DNA of 64,000 bases from assembly GCA_963746155.1 (NCBI GenBank), contig CAVVAB010000012.1, positions 558,001-622,000 on the forward strand, read 5' to 3'. Positions 16,959 through 28,230 of this stretch are shown here, piece by piece. The position numbers and the translations under genes were made by a program. The notes beneath the pieces were generated by a model. It did no database searches. It was not told where the DNA came from and was given only the letters and a program-made list of their open reading frames with translations. Numbering within the stretch: the first letter of the stretch is position 1; the number at the start of each line of letters is the position of its first letter. Source of the stretch: AC-32 sp963746155 (GTDB lineage: Bacteria > Actinomycetota > Thermoleophilia > Gaiellales > Gaiellaceae).

Positions 16959-19630
16959 TCACCAGGTCTTGGGGGAGCGCTTCGGCTCCGCTGCGCCCAC
17001 CCGGATGCGGGCGTCGACGACCACGCAGCGGTCGGGGAGCGCGATCACGGGGTTGAGGTCGAGCTCGGCGACCTCGGGGAGATCCTCCGCGAGCGCCGAG
17101 AGCCGGTGGACGAGATCGACGAGCGCCTCGGCATCGGCGGCCGGGGCGCCGCGGAAGCCGCGAACGAGCCGGCCTGCCTTTCCGCCGAGCACGAGCTCCT
17201 GCGCGTCGACGTCCGTGAGCGGCGCGAGCCGGAAGCTCGGCGTCGCCGATCAGCTCCGCGAGCACGCCGCCGGGGCCGAAGGCGACGAGCGGCCCGAAGA
17301 CCGGATCCTGGACGGCGCCCGCGAGCAGCTCGGCGCCGCCGCTGACGTAGGGCTGGACGAGCACCGGCCCGCCGATCCGCTCGACGGCCGCGCGCAGCTG
17401 CTCCTCGTCCCGGAGATCGAGCGCGACCCCGCCCTTCTCGGTCTTGTGCGCGCCGGCCTCGGCGGTCTTGACGACGACCGGGAAGCCGAGCTCGTCCCGC
17501 AGCGCTCGCCGCCTCGTCGGCGCTCGCGGCCACGCGCTCGGGGACGAGCGGGACGCCGTAGGCCTCGAGCAGCGCCCGGATCCCGTCCGGCTCGAGCCAG
17601 CCCTCGCCCGAGGCGAGCGCCTCCTCGACGATGCGCCGCCCGCCCGCGCGGTCGACGCCCTCGAGCTGCGGGAACCGTCCCGGCCGGCTGCCGGAGCCAC
17701 TCCGAGCGCGAAGCCGCGAGGCCGAGCGCGCGCGCGGCCGACTCCGGGTACTCGAAGCTCGCGACCGGGCAGTCGTCTTCGAGCAGGACGCTTGGCGTTC
17801 CCTCCGCGCTCATCACGACGGCGAGCACGGGCTTGTCCGAGCCCGACGCGGCTGACGGCGTCCCTGATCGCGACCGCGACCTCGTCGGCGCCCGCGACGA
17901 CGGGCGGGACGAAGAGCACGATCAGCGCATCGAGCCGCTTGTCGGCCAGGAGCGGCGGGATCACCTTCGCGTAGGTCGCGGCCGTCGACCCGCCGAGCAT
18001 GTCGACGGGGTTCGCGACGCTCGCCTCGGCCGGGAGCACCTCAGCGAGCGCGGCCCGCGTCTCCTCGCTCGGCTCCGGGAGCTCGAGGCCCGGCCGACTC
18101 GCAGGCGTCGGCGCAGAGGATCCCGAGCCCGCCCGCGTTCGTCAGCACGCCGACGCGGCTGCCGCGCGGAAGCGGCTGGCGCGAGAGGAGCGCGGCGGCG
18201 TCGACGAGCTCCTCGAGGGTGCGCGCGCGGAGCACGCCCGCCTGGTGGAAGAGCGCCTCGACCGCGGCGTCCGAGCTCGCGAGAGCGGCCGTGTGCGAGC
18301 TGGCCGCCTTCGCGCCGGCGCCGGTCGTCCCGGCCTTGAGCGCGAGGATCGGCTTGCGCCGCGCCACGCGCCGCGCGAGCCGGCTGAACTTGCCCGGGTT
18401 GCCGAACGACTCGAGGTAGAGCAGGACGACCTCGCTGGCGGGATCGTCCTCCCACCACTCGAGCAGGTCGTTCGAGGAGACGTCGGCCTTGTTCCCGATC
18501 GAGACGAACGCGGAGAAGCCGAGGCGCCGCTCGGACGCCTTCTCCAGCAGCGCCAGCCCGAGCGCGCCGCTCTGGGAGGAGAACGCGATCGGCCCGGGCG
18601 GGAGCGGCCTCGGGCCGAAGGTGGCGTTGAGGCCGAGCGGCGGGATCGCGATCCCGAGGCAGTTCGGGCCGACCAGCCGGCCGCCGTGCGCGCGGACGAG
18701 CTCGAGCAGCCGCTCCTGCCGCTCGGCGCCCTCGGCGCCGATCTCGGCGAAGCCCGACGAGATGACGCAGAGCGCCTTGATCCCGATCGCGAGCGCCTCC
18801 TCGGCGGCCCCGAGCACGTGCTGTCCGGGGAGGCAGATCACGACGAGGTCGACGGCCTCGGGCAGACTCCCCGAGCGATCGGTAGCCGCGCACGCCGCCG
18901 ACGGGCTCGCCGTCGCGGTTGACCGGGTAGGCGGCGCCCTCGAAGTCGGCGGCGAGGACGTTGCGGAACAGCTCGCCGCCGATCGAGCCGCGCCGGTGCG
19001 ACGCGCCGACGACCGCCAGCGAGCGCGGCTCGAAGAACGGCCGCAGCGAGGCGGTCACGGCGAGGTGGTCGCGCTCGTCGACGCGGGCCCGGAACGTCTC
19101 GGTGGCGGCGATCGGAAACGCGACCTCGATCTCGCCGCTGGTCGAGCTCGCGGGCGGTCTCGAAGCCCGCGTCCCTGAAGACGGCGAGCATCGCCGAGTT
19201 CTCGGGCAGCACCTCGGCGACGAAGCGCTCGATCCCGGCCGCCGAGCGCTCGCAAGGCGAGCTGCTCGAGCAGCCGCGTGCCGATCCCGCGCCCCTGATG
19301 CTCGTCCGCGACCGCGAACGCCACCTCGGCGCTCCGCTCGTCGCGCAGCCGCATGAACTCCGCCACGGCGACGATCTCGTCTGCGAGGACGCCGACGAGG
19401 ACGCCGCGGTCGCGCCAGTCCGGGTCGGCGAAGTGCTCGACGAGGGCCCGGTCGACCGTGCGCACGCCGTGGAAGCGCTGGTAGAAGCTCCGGTCGGAGA
19501 GCCCCGAGAAGAACGCCTCGAGCGCGCCGAGGTCGTCGCTCGAGGGCTCCTCCAGCCGCAGCGTCGAGCCGTCTCGGAGGATGACGTCGACCGCTGCGGG
19601 CGACTCAGGCTTACGTGCGCTGACCGACAA
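16959..19630 (-). CDS. GNAT/ADP-forming acyl-CoA ligase fusion, Pat-like (heavily frameshifted)
   Basis: Protein of about 890 residues. Order: a GNAT acetyltransferase domain at the N-terminus (FAVADEHQGRGIGTRLLEQ is the acetyl-CoA loop); a CoA-binding domain starting RPFFEPRSLAVVGASHRRGS; ligase-like domains with PNCLGIAIPPLGLNATFG, FSSQSGALGLALL and SSHTAALASSD; and a C-terminal ATP-grasp half with FPVVVKTAEAGAHKTEKGG. At least eight frame changes lie near 19250, 19150, 19070, 18870, 18090, 17860, 17690, 17510 and 17240. N-terminal GNAT is the arrangement of actinobacterial Pat lysine acetyltransferases, so protein acylation is likelier than acetate synthesis. Confidence 0.85.
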
Positions 19631-20708
19631 GCGCCTCCTCTTCCTCCGGCTGCCGATGACCGGTCGGATCGGCTTCGAGCACGACCTTCAGCGCGTTCGT
19701 CGCGGCCGCGTCGGCGAATGTGTCGTACGCCGCCATTGTCTCGCCGAGCGGGAAGCGGTGCGTCGCGAACGGGGTCGCATCGAGGCGTCCCTGGCGATCA
19801 GCTTCAGCAGCCTCGGTGTCGTGAAGGTGTCCACGAGGCCGGTCGTGATCGTCACGTCGCGGATCCAGAGCCTCTCGAGGTGGAGCGTCGCCGGATGCCC
19901 GTGGACGCCGACGTTGGCGACCCGGCCGCCGGGCCGGACGAGGTCGGTGCAGAGCTCGAACGTCTCCGGCACGCCGACAGCCTCGATCGCGACGTCCGCT
20001 CCGAGCCCGCCGGTCAGCTCCATCACCCGCTCGACGGCGTCCTCGCGGCTGTTGTCGATCGCAACGTCCGCGCCGAACTCGAGCGCTTTCTCGAGGCGAG
20101 GCGTCGGCGGGGTCGATCGCGACGATCCGCCCAGGCGTGTACAGCTTCGCGGTCAGAACTGCGGCGAGCCCGATCGGGCCCGCGCCGACGATCGCGACCG
20201 TGTCGCCCGGCTTCACGTCGCCGTTGAGGATGCCGACCTCGAACGAGGTGGGGAGGATGTCTGCGAGGAAGAGCACCTGCTCGTCGGTCAGCTCATCCGG
20301 AACCTTGTAGACCGAGGTGTCCGCAAACGGAACCCGTGCGTACTCGGCCTGGAGACCGTCGATCAGGTGGCCGAAGATCCAGCCGCCGCCGCCCGTGCAG
20401 AGGCCGTAGCGGCCCTCCTTGCAGAACCGGCAGCGCCCGCACGAGGTGATGCACGAGATGAGCACGCGGTCGCCTGGCGCGAACGTCGTGACTGCACTAC
20501 CGGTCTCGACGATCGTGCCGACGGCTTCGTGGCCGAGGATCGTCCCCGGCTGCACTTCGGGTACGTCGCCCTTGAGGATGTGCAGGTCGGTGCCGCAGAT
20601 CGTCGACGTGCCGATCTTCACGATTGCGTCAGTCGGCTCCTGGATCGTCGGAGCGGGCACATCGTCCCAGGAGCGTTGGCCGGGACCGTGGTAGACGAGA
20701 GCTTTCAT
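19611..20708 (-). CDS. Zinc-dependent alcohol dehydrogenase (frameshifted)
   Basis: Medium-chain dehydrogenase of about 365 residues, in three frames with shifts near 20100 and 19785. The catalytic zinc site is TICGTDLHILKG and PGTILGHEAVGTIVE. The structural-zinc cysteines lie in CGRCRFCKEGRYGLC. The Rossmann motif is AIVGAGPIGLAA. The start MKALVYHGPGQRSW has a strong AGGAGG ribosome site. The C-terminus overlaps the GNAT-ligase start by about 20 bases. The substrate is unknown; it is probably an NAD(P)-linked secondary or polyol-type alcohol dehydrogenase. Confidence 0.85.
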   Translation of the reverse strand: MKALVYHGPGQRSWDDVPAPTIQEPTDAIVKIGTSTICGTDLHILKGDVPEVQPGTILGHEAVGTIVETGSAVTTFAPGDRVLISCITSCGRCRFCKEGRYGLCTGGGGWIFGHLIDGLQAEYARVPFADTSVYKVPDELTDEQVLFLADILPTSFEVGILNGDVKPGDTVAIVGAGPIGLAAVLTAKLYTPGRIVAIDPADASPRESARVRRGRCDRQQPRGRRRAGDGADRRARSGRRDRGCRRAGDVRALHRPRPARRPGRQRRRPRASGDAPPREALDPRRDDHDRPRGHLHDTEAAEADRQGRLDATPFATHRFPLGETMAAYDTFADAAATNALKVVLEADPTGHRQPEEEEALVGQRT

Positions 20709-20842
20709 CGCTCCTCCTTTCGCTTTCCTTCGACTCTGGCCCGGGTCCAACGCGCCGACATCGGCGAGGCCACGCAACCTCGCTGCGGGTTTTCCACAGC
20801 TGCAGGAGGATCTCGGGGGCCGTGCGCGGTACGCTCGCCCTC

Positions 20843-22497
20843 GTGGAGGCCGTCGGCTCGAGCGAAGAACGGCTTCGCGCCCTGGTCGAGGCCGGCGTCG
20901 CGATCACGTCCGAGCTCTCGCTCGACGCGCTGCTGCAGCGGCTGGTCGAGAAGGCCGCCGAGCTGACCGGCGCCCGCTACGGCGCGCTCGGCGTGATCGA
21001 CGAGGGCGGCTCCGAGCTGGAGCGCTTCGTCACGACGGGAATCGACGCCGAGACGCAGGCGGCGATCGGCGACCTTCCGCGCGGCGCGAGGCATCCTCGG
21101 CGCACTGATCCAGGACGCGAAGCCGCTCCGCCTGCACGACCTGACCAGCGATCCCCGCTCGGTCGGCTTCCCCGCGAACCATCCTCCGATGCAGCTCGTT
21201 CCTCGGCGTGCCGATCCTGCTCCGCGGGGTCGCCTACGGGAACTTCTATCTGACCGAGAAGGCCGAGGGCGAGGACTTCACCGAGGAGGACGAGGAGCTC
21301 GTGACGCTGCTCGCCGCGCCAGGCGGCGGTCGCGATCGAGAACGCCCGCCTGTACGAGGCGGCGACGAGCTGGTCGCGATCAGCTCGAGTCGCTGAACGA
21401 GGTCGGGAACGCGCTCGCGACCGAGACCGACCTCGACCGGCTGCTCGACCTCGTCGCCCGGCGGCTGCGCGAGCTGCTCGACGCCCGAGTCGTGACGGTG
21501 CTCCTGCCCGCCGGCGCCGAAGCAGCTGCGGGTGGCGGCGGCCGCGGGCGAGGGGAGCGAGGAGCTCGTCGGCCGGACGCTGTCGCGCGCTCGGCCTCGA
21601 AGAGCGGCCGGGTGCTCGAGCGGGGCACGAGCGAGCGAGTCGACTCGGTTCTCGACGACCCCGACGTGAACCCCGAGCTGACGCGGCTGATCGGCGCGCG
21701 CACGGGCCTCTGGGTTCCCCTCGCTCGTGCGCGGGCAGGCGATCGGCGTGATCGAGGCTCACGACAAGCTCGGCGCCGAGCCGCGCTTCTCCGACACCGA
21801 CCTGCGGCTGGCCGAGACGTTCGCCTCCCGAGCCGCGGTCGCCGTCGACCTCTCGGAGCGGATCGCGCGGGACGCGCTCCGCCGCGTGGTCGACGCCCAG
21901 GAGCTCGAGCGCCGCCGTCTGGCCCGCGAGCTCCACGACGAGACAGGCCAGGCGCTGACCTCGATCCTCCTCGGCCTGAAGACGCTGGAGGAGACGCTCG
22001 AGAGCGGACGAGTCGCGCGCCGCGACCGCCCAGCTGCGAGAGCTCGTCGTCGCGACCCTGCAGGACGTGCGCCGGCTCGCGGTCGAGCTCCGTCCGAGCG
22101 CCCTCGACGACTTCGGGCTGGTCGCGGCGCTCGAGCACCTGACCTCGTCGTTCGCCGAGCAGACCGGGATCGCGGTCGACTTCGGCGTGGCGCTCGGGAC
22201 CGAGCGGCTCCCGGGCGAGGTCGAGACCGCGCTCTACCGGATCGTCCAGGAGTCGCTGACGAACGTCGTCAAGCACGCGCGCGCCCGGCACGTCAGCATT
22301 GCGCTGACGCGCATGGAGGGCTTCGGTCACAGCGGTCGTCGAGGACGACGGACAGGGCTTCGACCCGGACGAGGCCCGGGCGGGAGGCTTCGGCCTGGTC
22401 GGCGATGCGCGAGCGGCTCGCGCTGCTCGGCGGGCGGCTGCGCATCGAGTCGAGCCCGGGCGCCGGAACGACGATCGCCGCGGACGTGCCGCTCTGA
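20843..22497 (+). CDS. GAF-domain sensor histidine kinase, NarL/DegS type (heavily frameshifted)
   Basis: Soluble sensor kinase of about 550 residues with two GAF domains (LDALLQRLVEKAAELTGARY and LDRLLDLVARRLRELLDARV). The HisKA_3 box is RRRLARELHDETGQALTSIL and the ATPase domain has VQESLTNVVKHARA and an EDDGQGF G-box. No membrane segments are visible. About ten single-base shifts interrupt it between 21090 and 22400. The start is GTG at 20843 or 20822. It is paired with the LuxR-type regulator that follows in an ATGA overlap. The signal is unknown; GAF pairs of this type bind haem or small molecules. Confidence 0.85.
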
Positions 22498-23140
22498 TGA
22501 GCAAGACGAACGGATCCTGATCGTCGACGACCACGCCGTCGTCCGCGCCGGGCTGAAGCTCCTGGTCGACGCCGAGCAGGAGCTCGAGGCCGTCGGCGAG
22601 GCCGGAAGCGCGCGCGAGGCGGTCTTCGAGGCGCGCTCGCTCAAGCCCGACGTCGTCCTGCTGGACGTGGTGATGCCCGACCAGAGCGGGCTCGAGGTCG
22701 TCCCGCAGCTGCTGCACGAGACCCCGGAGCTGAAGGTGCTCGTGCTGTCGATGCAGGACGACCCGCGCTACGTGCGCGAGGCGTTCTCGGCGGGCGCGAG
22801 CGGCTACGTCCTCAAGGAGGCGGCCGACTCGGAGCTCGTGGCCGCGATCGTCGAGGTCGCGGGCGGCGGGCGCTACGTCCACCCGGAGCTCGGCGCGCGG
22901 CTCGTCGCGGCGGAGACCGAGGAGCGCAGGCGAGCCGAGGAGGATCCGCTCTCCGACCGCGAGCGGGAGGTGCTGCGCCTGCTCGCGCTCGGGCACACCA
23001 ACCAGGAGATCGCCAAGCAGCTCTTCATCTCGGTGCGCACGGCCGAGACGCACCGCGCGCACATCATGCAGAAGCTCCGCCTCTCGAGCCGCGCCGAGCT
23101 CGTCCGCTACGCCCTCGACCAGGGCCTGCTGGAGGAATGA
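22497..23140 (+). CDS. NarL/LuxR-family response regulator
   Basis: Response regulator of about 214 residues. The receiver domain has ILIVDDHAVVRAGLK, the phospho-acceptor in VVLLDVVMPDQSGLEV, and the conserved Lys in SGYVLKEAADSE. The DNA-binding helix-turn-helix is LSDREREVLRLLALGHTNQEI. An ATG overlaps the kinase stop, but one C appears to be missing at about 22515, because the domain then continues in another frame. It probably controls its own operon and distant genes. Confidence 0.9.
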
Positions 23141-23141
23141 A

Positions 23142-23200
23142 GAAGGCCGCCCGAGGCGGCCTTCTGCTGGGGATGGAGGGGCCGCGCAGGGCGGCCCCTC
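23142..23200. terminator. Two adjacent perfect hairpins, likely bidirectional terminator
   Basis: GAAGGCCGCC-CGA-GGCGGCCTTC (23142-23164) starts two bases after the response regulator stop. GAGGGGCCGC-GCAGG-GCGGCCCCTC (23176-23200) follows. Both have 10-bp perfect stems. They lie between convergent genes (22497-23140 + and 23221-23944 -). No long T run is present, as is usual in very GC-rich genomes. Confidence 0.75.
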
Positions 23201-23220
23201 CGCGCGACGGAGGATTCCGT

Positions 23221-23944
23221 CTAGGCCTTGGCCGCGACCTCCGGCGGCCGCGCTGCGGCCTCCTTCGGCTTGTGGCCAAAGGCCATCTTCGGGCTCTCCA
23301 GCGCGCCCATGAGCGCGAGGATCCCGAAGCCGATGCCGGCGAGCAGCAGTGCCACGCCGACGACGATCCCGAACACCGAGAGCCGTGACGCCATGTAGCT
23401 CGAGTTGAGCGCGGTCGTCAGCGCGGTGTAGGTGACCCAGATGTCACGCCGTCCGTTGCTGACGGGCTGCTGGGTCTTCGGGTCGGTCAGTGCGTAGGTC
23501 GGGTCGCTCGTTGCGCCGAGGCCGTCCGTGAACTTCAACGGCGTGTCGGGCTTGGCGATGTAGCGGCCCATCTGCGAGTACGTCAGGCCCGAGGTGGCGC
23601 CGAACGTGTGGATCCGCATGTACTTCGCGAAGCAGCGAGCCTGGTCGCCGTTTCGTGACCTGCTTGCTCGCGATCGAGCAGCTCGGCGTGTCGATCGGCG
23701 CCGGCGTGATCTTCACGCCCGCCGCCTGCAGCTTCGAGACGAGCTGCGACTGCGCGGTCTTCGCCGCCTTGACCTCGCCGGCGATGGCCGCCGGTGTCAT
23801 GTCGGGCGAGCCGCTGATCTGCTCCTGCTTGAGGCTGTCGTTGACCGTCGACTGCCCGCTGAAGCCCATCACGATCGCACCGATGCCGAATGCGATCAGG
23901 ACGATCGCTGCGATCACACCTCCGATTTCCAGAACCTTGCGCAT
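23221..23944 (-). CDS. Two-TM membrane protein with exported central domain (frameshifted)
   Basis: About 240 residues: an N-terminal membrane helix (GGVIAAIVLIAFGIGAIVMGF), an exported middle with SPDMTPAAIAGEVKAAKTAQ and paired cysteines (TPSCSIASKQV, RCFAKYMRIHTF), a second helix (VFGIVVGVALLLAGIGFGIL) and a short charged tail. One shift at about 23655 separates the halves. AGGAGGAAC precedes the start. Similar actinobacterial proteins are often labelled ring-opening dioxygenase LigA, but nothing here supports that enzyme. Function unknown. Confidence 0.7.
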
Positions 23945-24065
23945 TCCTGTTCCTCCTTCCGTCGCGTCCGTTCTTCTTTGCGGAGTCTGTTGCGGCGAGG
24001 CGTTTGCTCCATCCGGGCCGCCGCTGAACCTCTGCGCGGGAATCCCCCGCACGTTCTGCGGGATT

Positions 24066-24519
24066 TCACGTAGTGACCGGCGTGCGAACCTGCGTGCCGC
24101 GGACGACCAGCACCGGCCGCCGCGCCTCGTGCAGCACCCCGCGCGAGACGCTGCCGAGCAGCGCGCTCGGCGATGGCGCCGTGGCCGCGGGAGCCGATGA
24201 CGATCAGGTCGGCGTCGATCGAGTCCGCGTAGGCGACGATCTCGTCGACCGCGTCGCCGACCAGGAGCTCGGTCCTCGTCTCGACGCCCCGTTCCGTCGC
24301 GAGCGCCTTCGCGTCCTCGAGCGAGCGCCGGTCCTCGTCGGTCAGCTCGTGCTGCTGTGCGGCCGACATGCCGAAGCCGGTCGTGGGGAGCAGGTCGACC
24401 GCCGGGGCGACGTGCACGAGCACGGCGTCGGCCTTCTGCTCGGCGGCGAGGTCGAGCCCGAACTCGACCGCCTCGTGCGCCGAGGGCGAGCCGTCGGTTG
24501 CGATCACGATCGTCTTCAT
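24066..24519 (-). CDS. Universal stress protein (frameshifted near C-terminus)
   Basis: UspA-family protein of about 150 residues. It starts MKTIVIATDGSPSAHEAVEF and has the nucleotide-binding pattern LIVIGSRGHG followed by GSVSRGVL. One extra base near 24185 breaks the frame; removing it gives GSVSRGVLHEARRPVLVVRG and a stop at 24066. A GAGGAGGACCC ribosome site precedes the ATG. The G-2x-G-9x-G pattern suggests an ATP-binding type. It may be stress- or oxygen-responsive; no operator is obvious. Confidence 0.85.
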
Positions 24520-24602
24520 CGGGTCCTCCTCGTCGTGTTGCGCCCATCGTCCCCGCGCGTGGTGGCGGGGCATCGGGCCGCTCGCCGATCCCCGGCTCGG
24601 CT

Positions 24603-24621
24603 AACTACGGATTCGGTAGTT
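24603..24621. promoter_or_regulatory. Palindrome AACTAC-N7-GTAGTT in divergent intergenic region
   Basis: Perfect 6-bp arms with a 7-base spacer, midway in the roughly 170-base gap between the universal stress protein (-) and the cation ATPase (+). The size and position fit an operator for a dimeric regulator acting on one or both genes. No regulator is assigned. Confidence 0.4.
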
Positions 24622-24688
24622 GCGCGCAGCTGTGATCCGCGGTGCTCCCGATGGACGGGATGGGCTGCGCCGACACGATCTGGACGCG

Positions 24689-27417
24689 ATGGCTCAACAG
24701 ACGAACGGCCGTGCGACGCTCGGCTCCGGAGAGCCCACCCTCGAGCTGCACGAGCCTGCCGACCTGCTGCTGCGGCATCTCCGGACGACCCCCAAGGGCC
24801 TCTCGAGCCGCGAGGCCGAGCGGCGGCTCCTCACCGAGGGCTCGAACCAGCTCGCCCGTCCCTCCGGCCGGCGGTGGCCCGGCGAGGTGGCCCGCCAGCT
24901 GACGCATCCGCTCGCGCTTCTCCTCTGGGTCGCCGCCCTGCTGGCCCTGGTGGCGGGCACGGCCGTGCTGGCGGCCGCGATCGTCGGCGTCGTCCTCCTG
25001 AACGCGGCGTTCGCCTTCCTGCAGGAGCGGCAGGCCGAGCGCGCGGTGGAGGCACTCGAGAGCTACCTGCCGCCGCACGCGAGCGTCCTCCGCGACGGCC
25101 GGCGCACCGTGATCGAGGCGCGGCTGCTCGTGCCCGGCGACATCCTCCTGCTCGCCGAGGGCGACCGCATCTCGGCCGACGCACGGCTGCTCGAAGGCGC
25201 GGTCGAGGTCGACGTCTCCACGCTGACGGGCGAGTCGGTCCCGGTCTCGCGCTCGGCGGAGTTCGTCGACGCGCAGGCTCCGCCCCTGGAGGCGCGTGAC
25301 CTCGTCTTCAGCGGCAGCGCCTGCATCGGCGGGGAGGCGCGGGCCGTTGTGGTCGCGACCGGGATGCGCACAGAGCTCGGGCGGATCGCGGCGCTCTCGC
25401 AGCGGGTCCGGCGCGAGGAGAGTCCGCTCGAGGTCCAGGTCAAGCGGGTGGCCTGGCTGATCGCCGGTGTCTCCGTTGCGGCCGGCTTCGTCTTCTTCCC
25501 GCTCGGGGCGCTCGTCGCCGGGCTTCCTCCAGCCGACGCGCTCACGTTCGCGATCGGCCTGATCGTCGCCAACGTCCCGGAGGGTCTGCTGCCCACGATC
25601 ACGCTTGCGCTCGCGGTCGGCGTTCGCGGGCTTGCGCGCTCGGGAGCCCTCGTCAAGCGGCTGAGCGCGGTCGAGACGCTCGGCTCGACGACGGTCATCT
25701 GCACGGACAAGACGGGGACGCTGACCGAGAACCGCATGCAGGCGACAGCGGTCTGGACGGATGCCGGCGAGCTGGACCTGACCCAGGCGCCGACCCGCGA
25801 GCCGCCGGTGCAGAGGCTCGCGCAGGCGCTCGCGGCGTGCAACAACGCCGAGCTCGGTCCCGATGCGGGCGATCCGACCGAGCTGCGCTGCTCAGGGCCG
25901 CAGCGCTCCTTGGAGCCGACGTCACGCTCGCAACGCGCGAGTCCGGGCGAAAGAAGGAGTTCCACTTCGACGCGGGGCGGAGGCTGATGTCGACGATCGA
26001 CGAGCGGCCTGACGGCCTGTACGTCCACGTGAAAGGAGCGCCGGAGGAGGCGCTCGATCGTTGCGAGCTGATCCTCGGCGCCGACGGAGCGGAGCGGCCG
26101 CTCTCCGCCGACGAGCGGAAGTCGATCCTCGATCGCAGCGAGCGCTGGGCGGGGGAGGGGTTGCGGATCCTCGCCGCGGCCACGGCGCGCCTGCCCGCCG
26201 GAGCCCCGCTCCCGGAGCAGCGCGAGGACGCCGAGCAAAACCTCGTCTTCCTCGGGCTCGTCGCCCTGTTCGACCCGCCGCGCCCGGAGGTGGCCGAGGC
26301 CGTCGCGCGCTGCTACGGCGCGGGCATCCGGATCGTCGTGATCACGGGCGACGCCGGCCCGACCGCAGTCGCGATCGCGCGCAGGGTCGGGATCGTCAGC
26401 GACGGCGTCCGGCTGGTTTCGGGCCGGGAGCTCGACCGTCTGAGCGACGCGGCTCTCGGCGAGCTGCTCCGCACCGAGCCCGCGCTCGTGTTCGCGCGCA
26501 GCTCACCCGAGGCGAAGCTCCGGATCGCCGACGCGCTGCGCGACGAGGGCGAGGTCGTGGCGATGACCGGCGACGGGGTGAACGACGCGCCCGCGCTCCG
26601 TCGCGCCGACATCGGCGTCGCGATGGGACAGAGCGGGACTGAGGTTGCGCGCCAGGCGGCGACGATGGTGCTGACCGACGACAACTTCGCCACGATCGTG
26701 GTCGCGATACAGGCTGGGCGCCGCGTCTACGACAACGTCCGCAAGTTCATCCTCTACATCTTCGCCCACGCCACTCCCGAGGTCGTACCGTTCCTCGTCT
26801 TTGCGCTCTCGGGCGGCGCGGTGCCGTTGCCGCTGACCGTTCTCCAGATCCTGGCGATCGACCTCGGCACCGAGACCCTGCCCGCGCTTGCCCTGGGTCA
26901 GGAGCCGGCGGAGCCCGGCCTGATGGAGCGGCCGCCGCGCAGCCCGCGCGAGGGAGTGATCAGCCGGGAGCTGCTCGTTCGTGCCTGGGGCTTCATGGGC
27001 GGGATCTCGGCCGGGCTCGTGATGGGCGGCTTCTTCTTCGTCCTTCTCCGCGCCGGCTGGTCGCCAGGCGATTCGGTCGCCGTGGGTAGCTCGCTGCACC
27101 ACGTCTACCTCCAGGCGACGACGATGACCTTCGCCGGGATCGTCGCCTGCCAGGTGGGGACCGCGTTCGCGGCGCGCACGTCGAAGGCATCGCTTCGCTC
27201 GGTCGGCGTCTGGTCGAACCGCGCGCTGCTGTGGGGGATCGCTTTCGAGCTGGTATTCACCGCGGCGCTCCTGTACGTGCCCGCGTTCCAGGCCGTCTTC
27301 GGGACGAGGCCGCTCCCGGCGACCGACCTGCTCCTGCTGGCTGCGTTTCCGGTGATCGTCTGGGGCACCGACGAGCTCCGCCGCTGGCACCGGCGCCGAA
27401 TCGGTGCTTCCCCCTAA
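24689..27417 (+). CDS. P2-type cation-transporting ATPase (one frameshift)
   Basis: P-type ATPase of about 909 residues with ten expected membrane helices. The actuator loop has DVSTLTGESVPVSRS. The phosphorylation motif is ICTDKTGTLTENRM, the hinge MTGDGVNDAPALRRADIGVA, and the N-domain has KGAPEEAL. The fourth membrane helix carries NVPEGLLPTITLALAVG, as in Ca2+- and Na+-type pumps. The C-terminal membrane block ends GTDELRRWHRRR. A missing G near 25887 breaks the frame at GDPTE/LALLRAA. Probably exports Ca2+ or a monovalent cation; the ion is not decidable here. Confidence 0.9.
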
Positions 27418-27423
27418 GACAGT

Positions 27424-28173
27424 TCAGTAGCCGAGCAAGATCGCCTGCAGCGCAGACATGAGCATGAGCGAGCCGCCCAGCCACACGACGAGGGAGCGCG
27501 TGTCGAGCTCGGCCCGTGCGTCGGGGAGCAGCTCGGCGAGCACGAGCCAGACCATCGCCCCGCCGGCAAAGCCCAGGCCGACGGGCAGGAAGGGCCGAAA
27601 CGCCTCCACGAACATGTAGGCGAAGGGGGCGACCAGGGGCTGAGGAAGGCTGGAGAAGACACTCCACCCCGCGGCCGAGAGGACGGTCGTTCCCCGGGGC
27701 ACGAGCACGAGGCTGATCGCGAGGCCCTCGGGGATGTTGTGGATCGCGATCGCAATCGTGATCACGATCCCGAGCTCGATCCCGCCGCCGTAGGAGACGC
27801 CGACGCCGACTCCCTCCGCGAACGAGTGCAGCGTCATCACGGCGATGATCAGAATCGCCTTCTGCGCGTCCCTCGCCCGGAGGTCGCCGAAGCGAAGGTC
27901 GTCGCGGCCCTCGAGGAACCGGTGCGTCACGGCGATGAACAGGGCGCCGACGGCAGCCCCGGCGAGGACGCGAAGGACGCCCCGGATCAGCCCCTCGATG
28001 ATGAGCGCGCCGCTGGCGGAGAGCATGATTCCGGCCGCGATGGCGTTCGAGACGCCGAGCCAGCGACGGCTCATGTCGCGGACGAAGACGAAGGGCACCG
28101 CGCCGAGCCCGGTCGCCAGGGCCGTTGCGAGGGCCGCAAAGGTGACGGCGATTACTCCGGCGCTCACGAACAC
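27424..28173 (-). CDS. ZIP-family divalent metal transporter
   Basis: 249-residue integral membrane protein of the ZIP family. The metal-binding helices carry MTLHSFAEGVGVGVSYGGG and IAIHNIPEGLAISLVLV, the canonical H-S/N-x-x-E-G pairs. A cytoplasmic loop is rich in charged residues (HRFLEGRDDLRFGDLRARD). It probably imports zinc or another divalent metal. It converges with the cation ATPase, the stops being 7 bases apart, so the two are not in one operon. Confidence 0.88.
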   Translation of the reverse strand: MFVSAGVIAVTFAALATALATGLGAVPFVFVRDMSRRWLGVSNAIAAGIMLSASGALIIEGLIRGVLRVLAGAAVGALFIAVTHRFLEGRDDLRFGDLRARDAQKAILIIAVMTLHSFAEGVGVGVSYGGGIELGIVITIAIAIHNIPEGLAISLVLVPRGTTVLSAAGWSVFSSLPQPLVAPFAYMFVEAFRPFLPVGLGFAGGAMVWLVLAELLPDARAELDTRSLVVWLGGSLMLMSALQAILLGY

Positions 28174-28230
28174 GCCCCGCTTCGACGGCCGACCGGCGAG
28201 GCCTGCCAGCGGCGACCTACGCGGTAGCGG

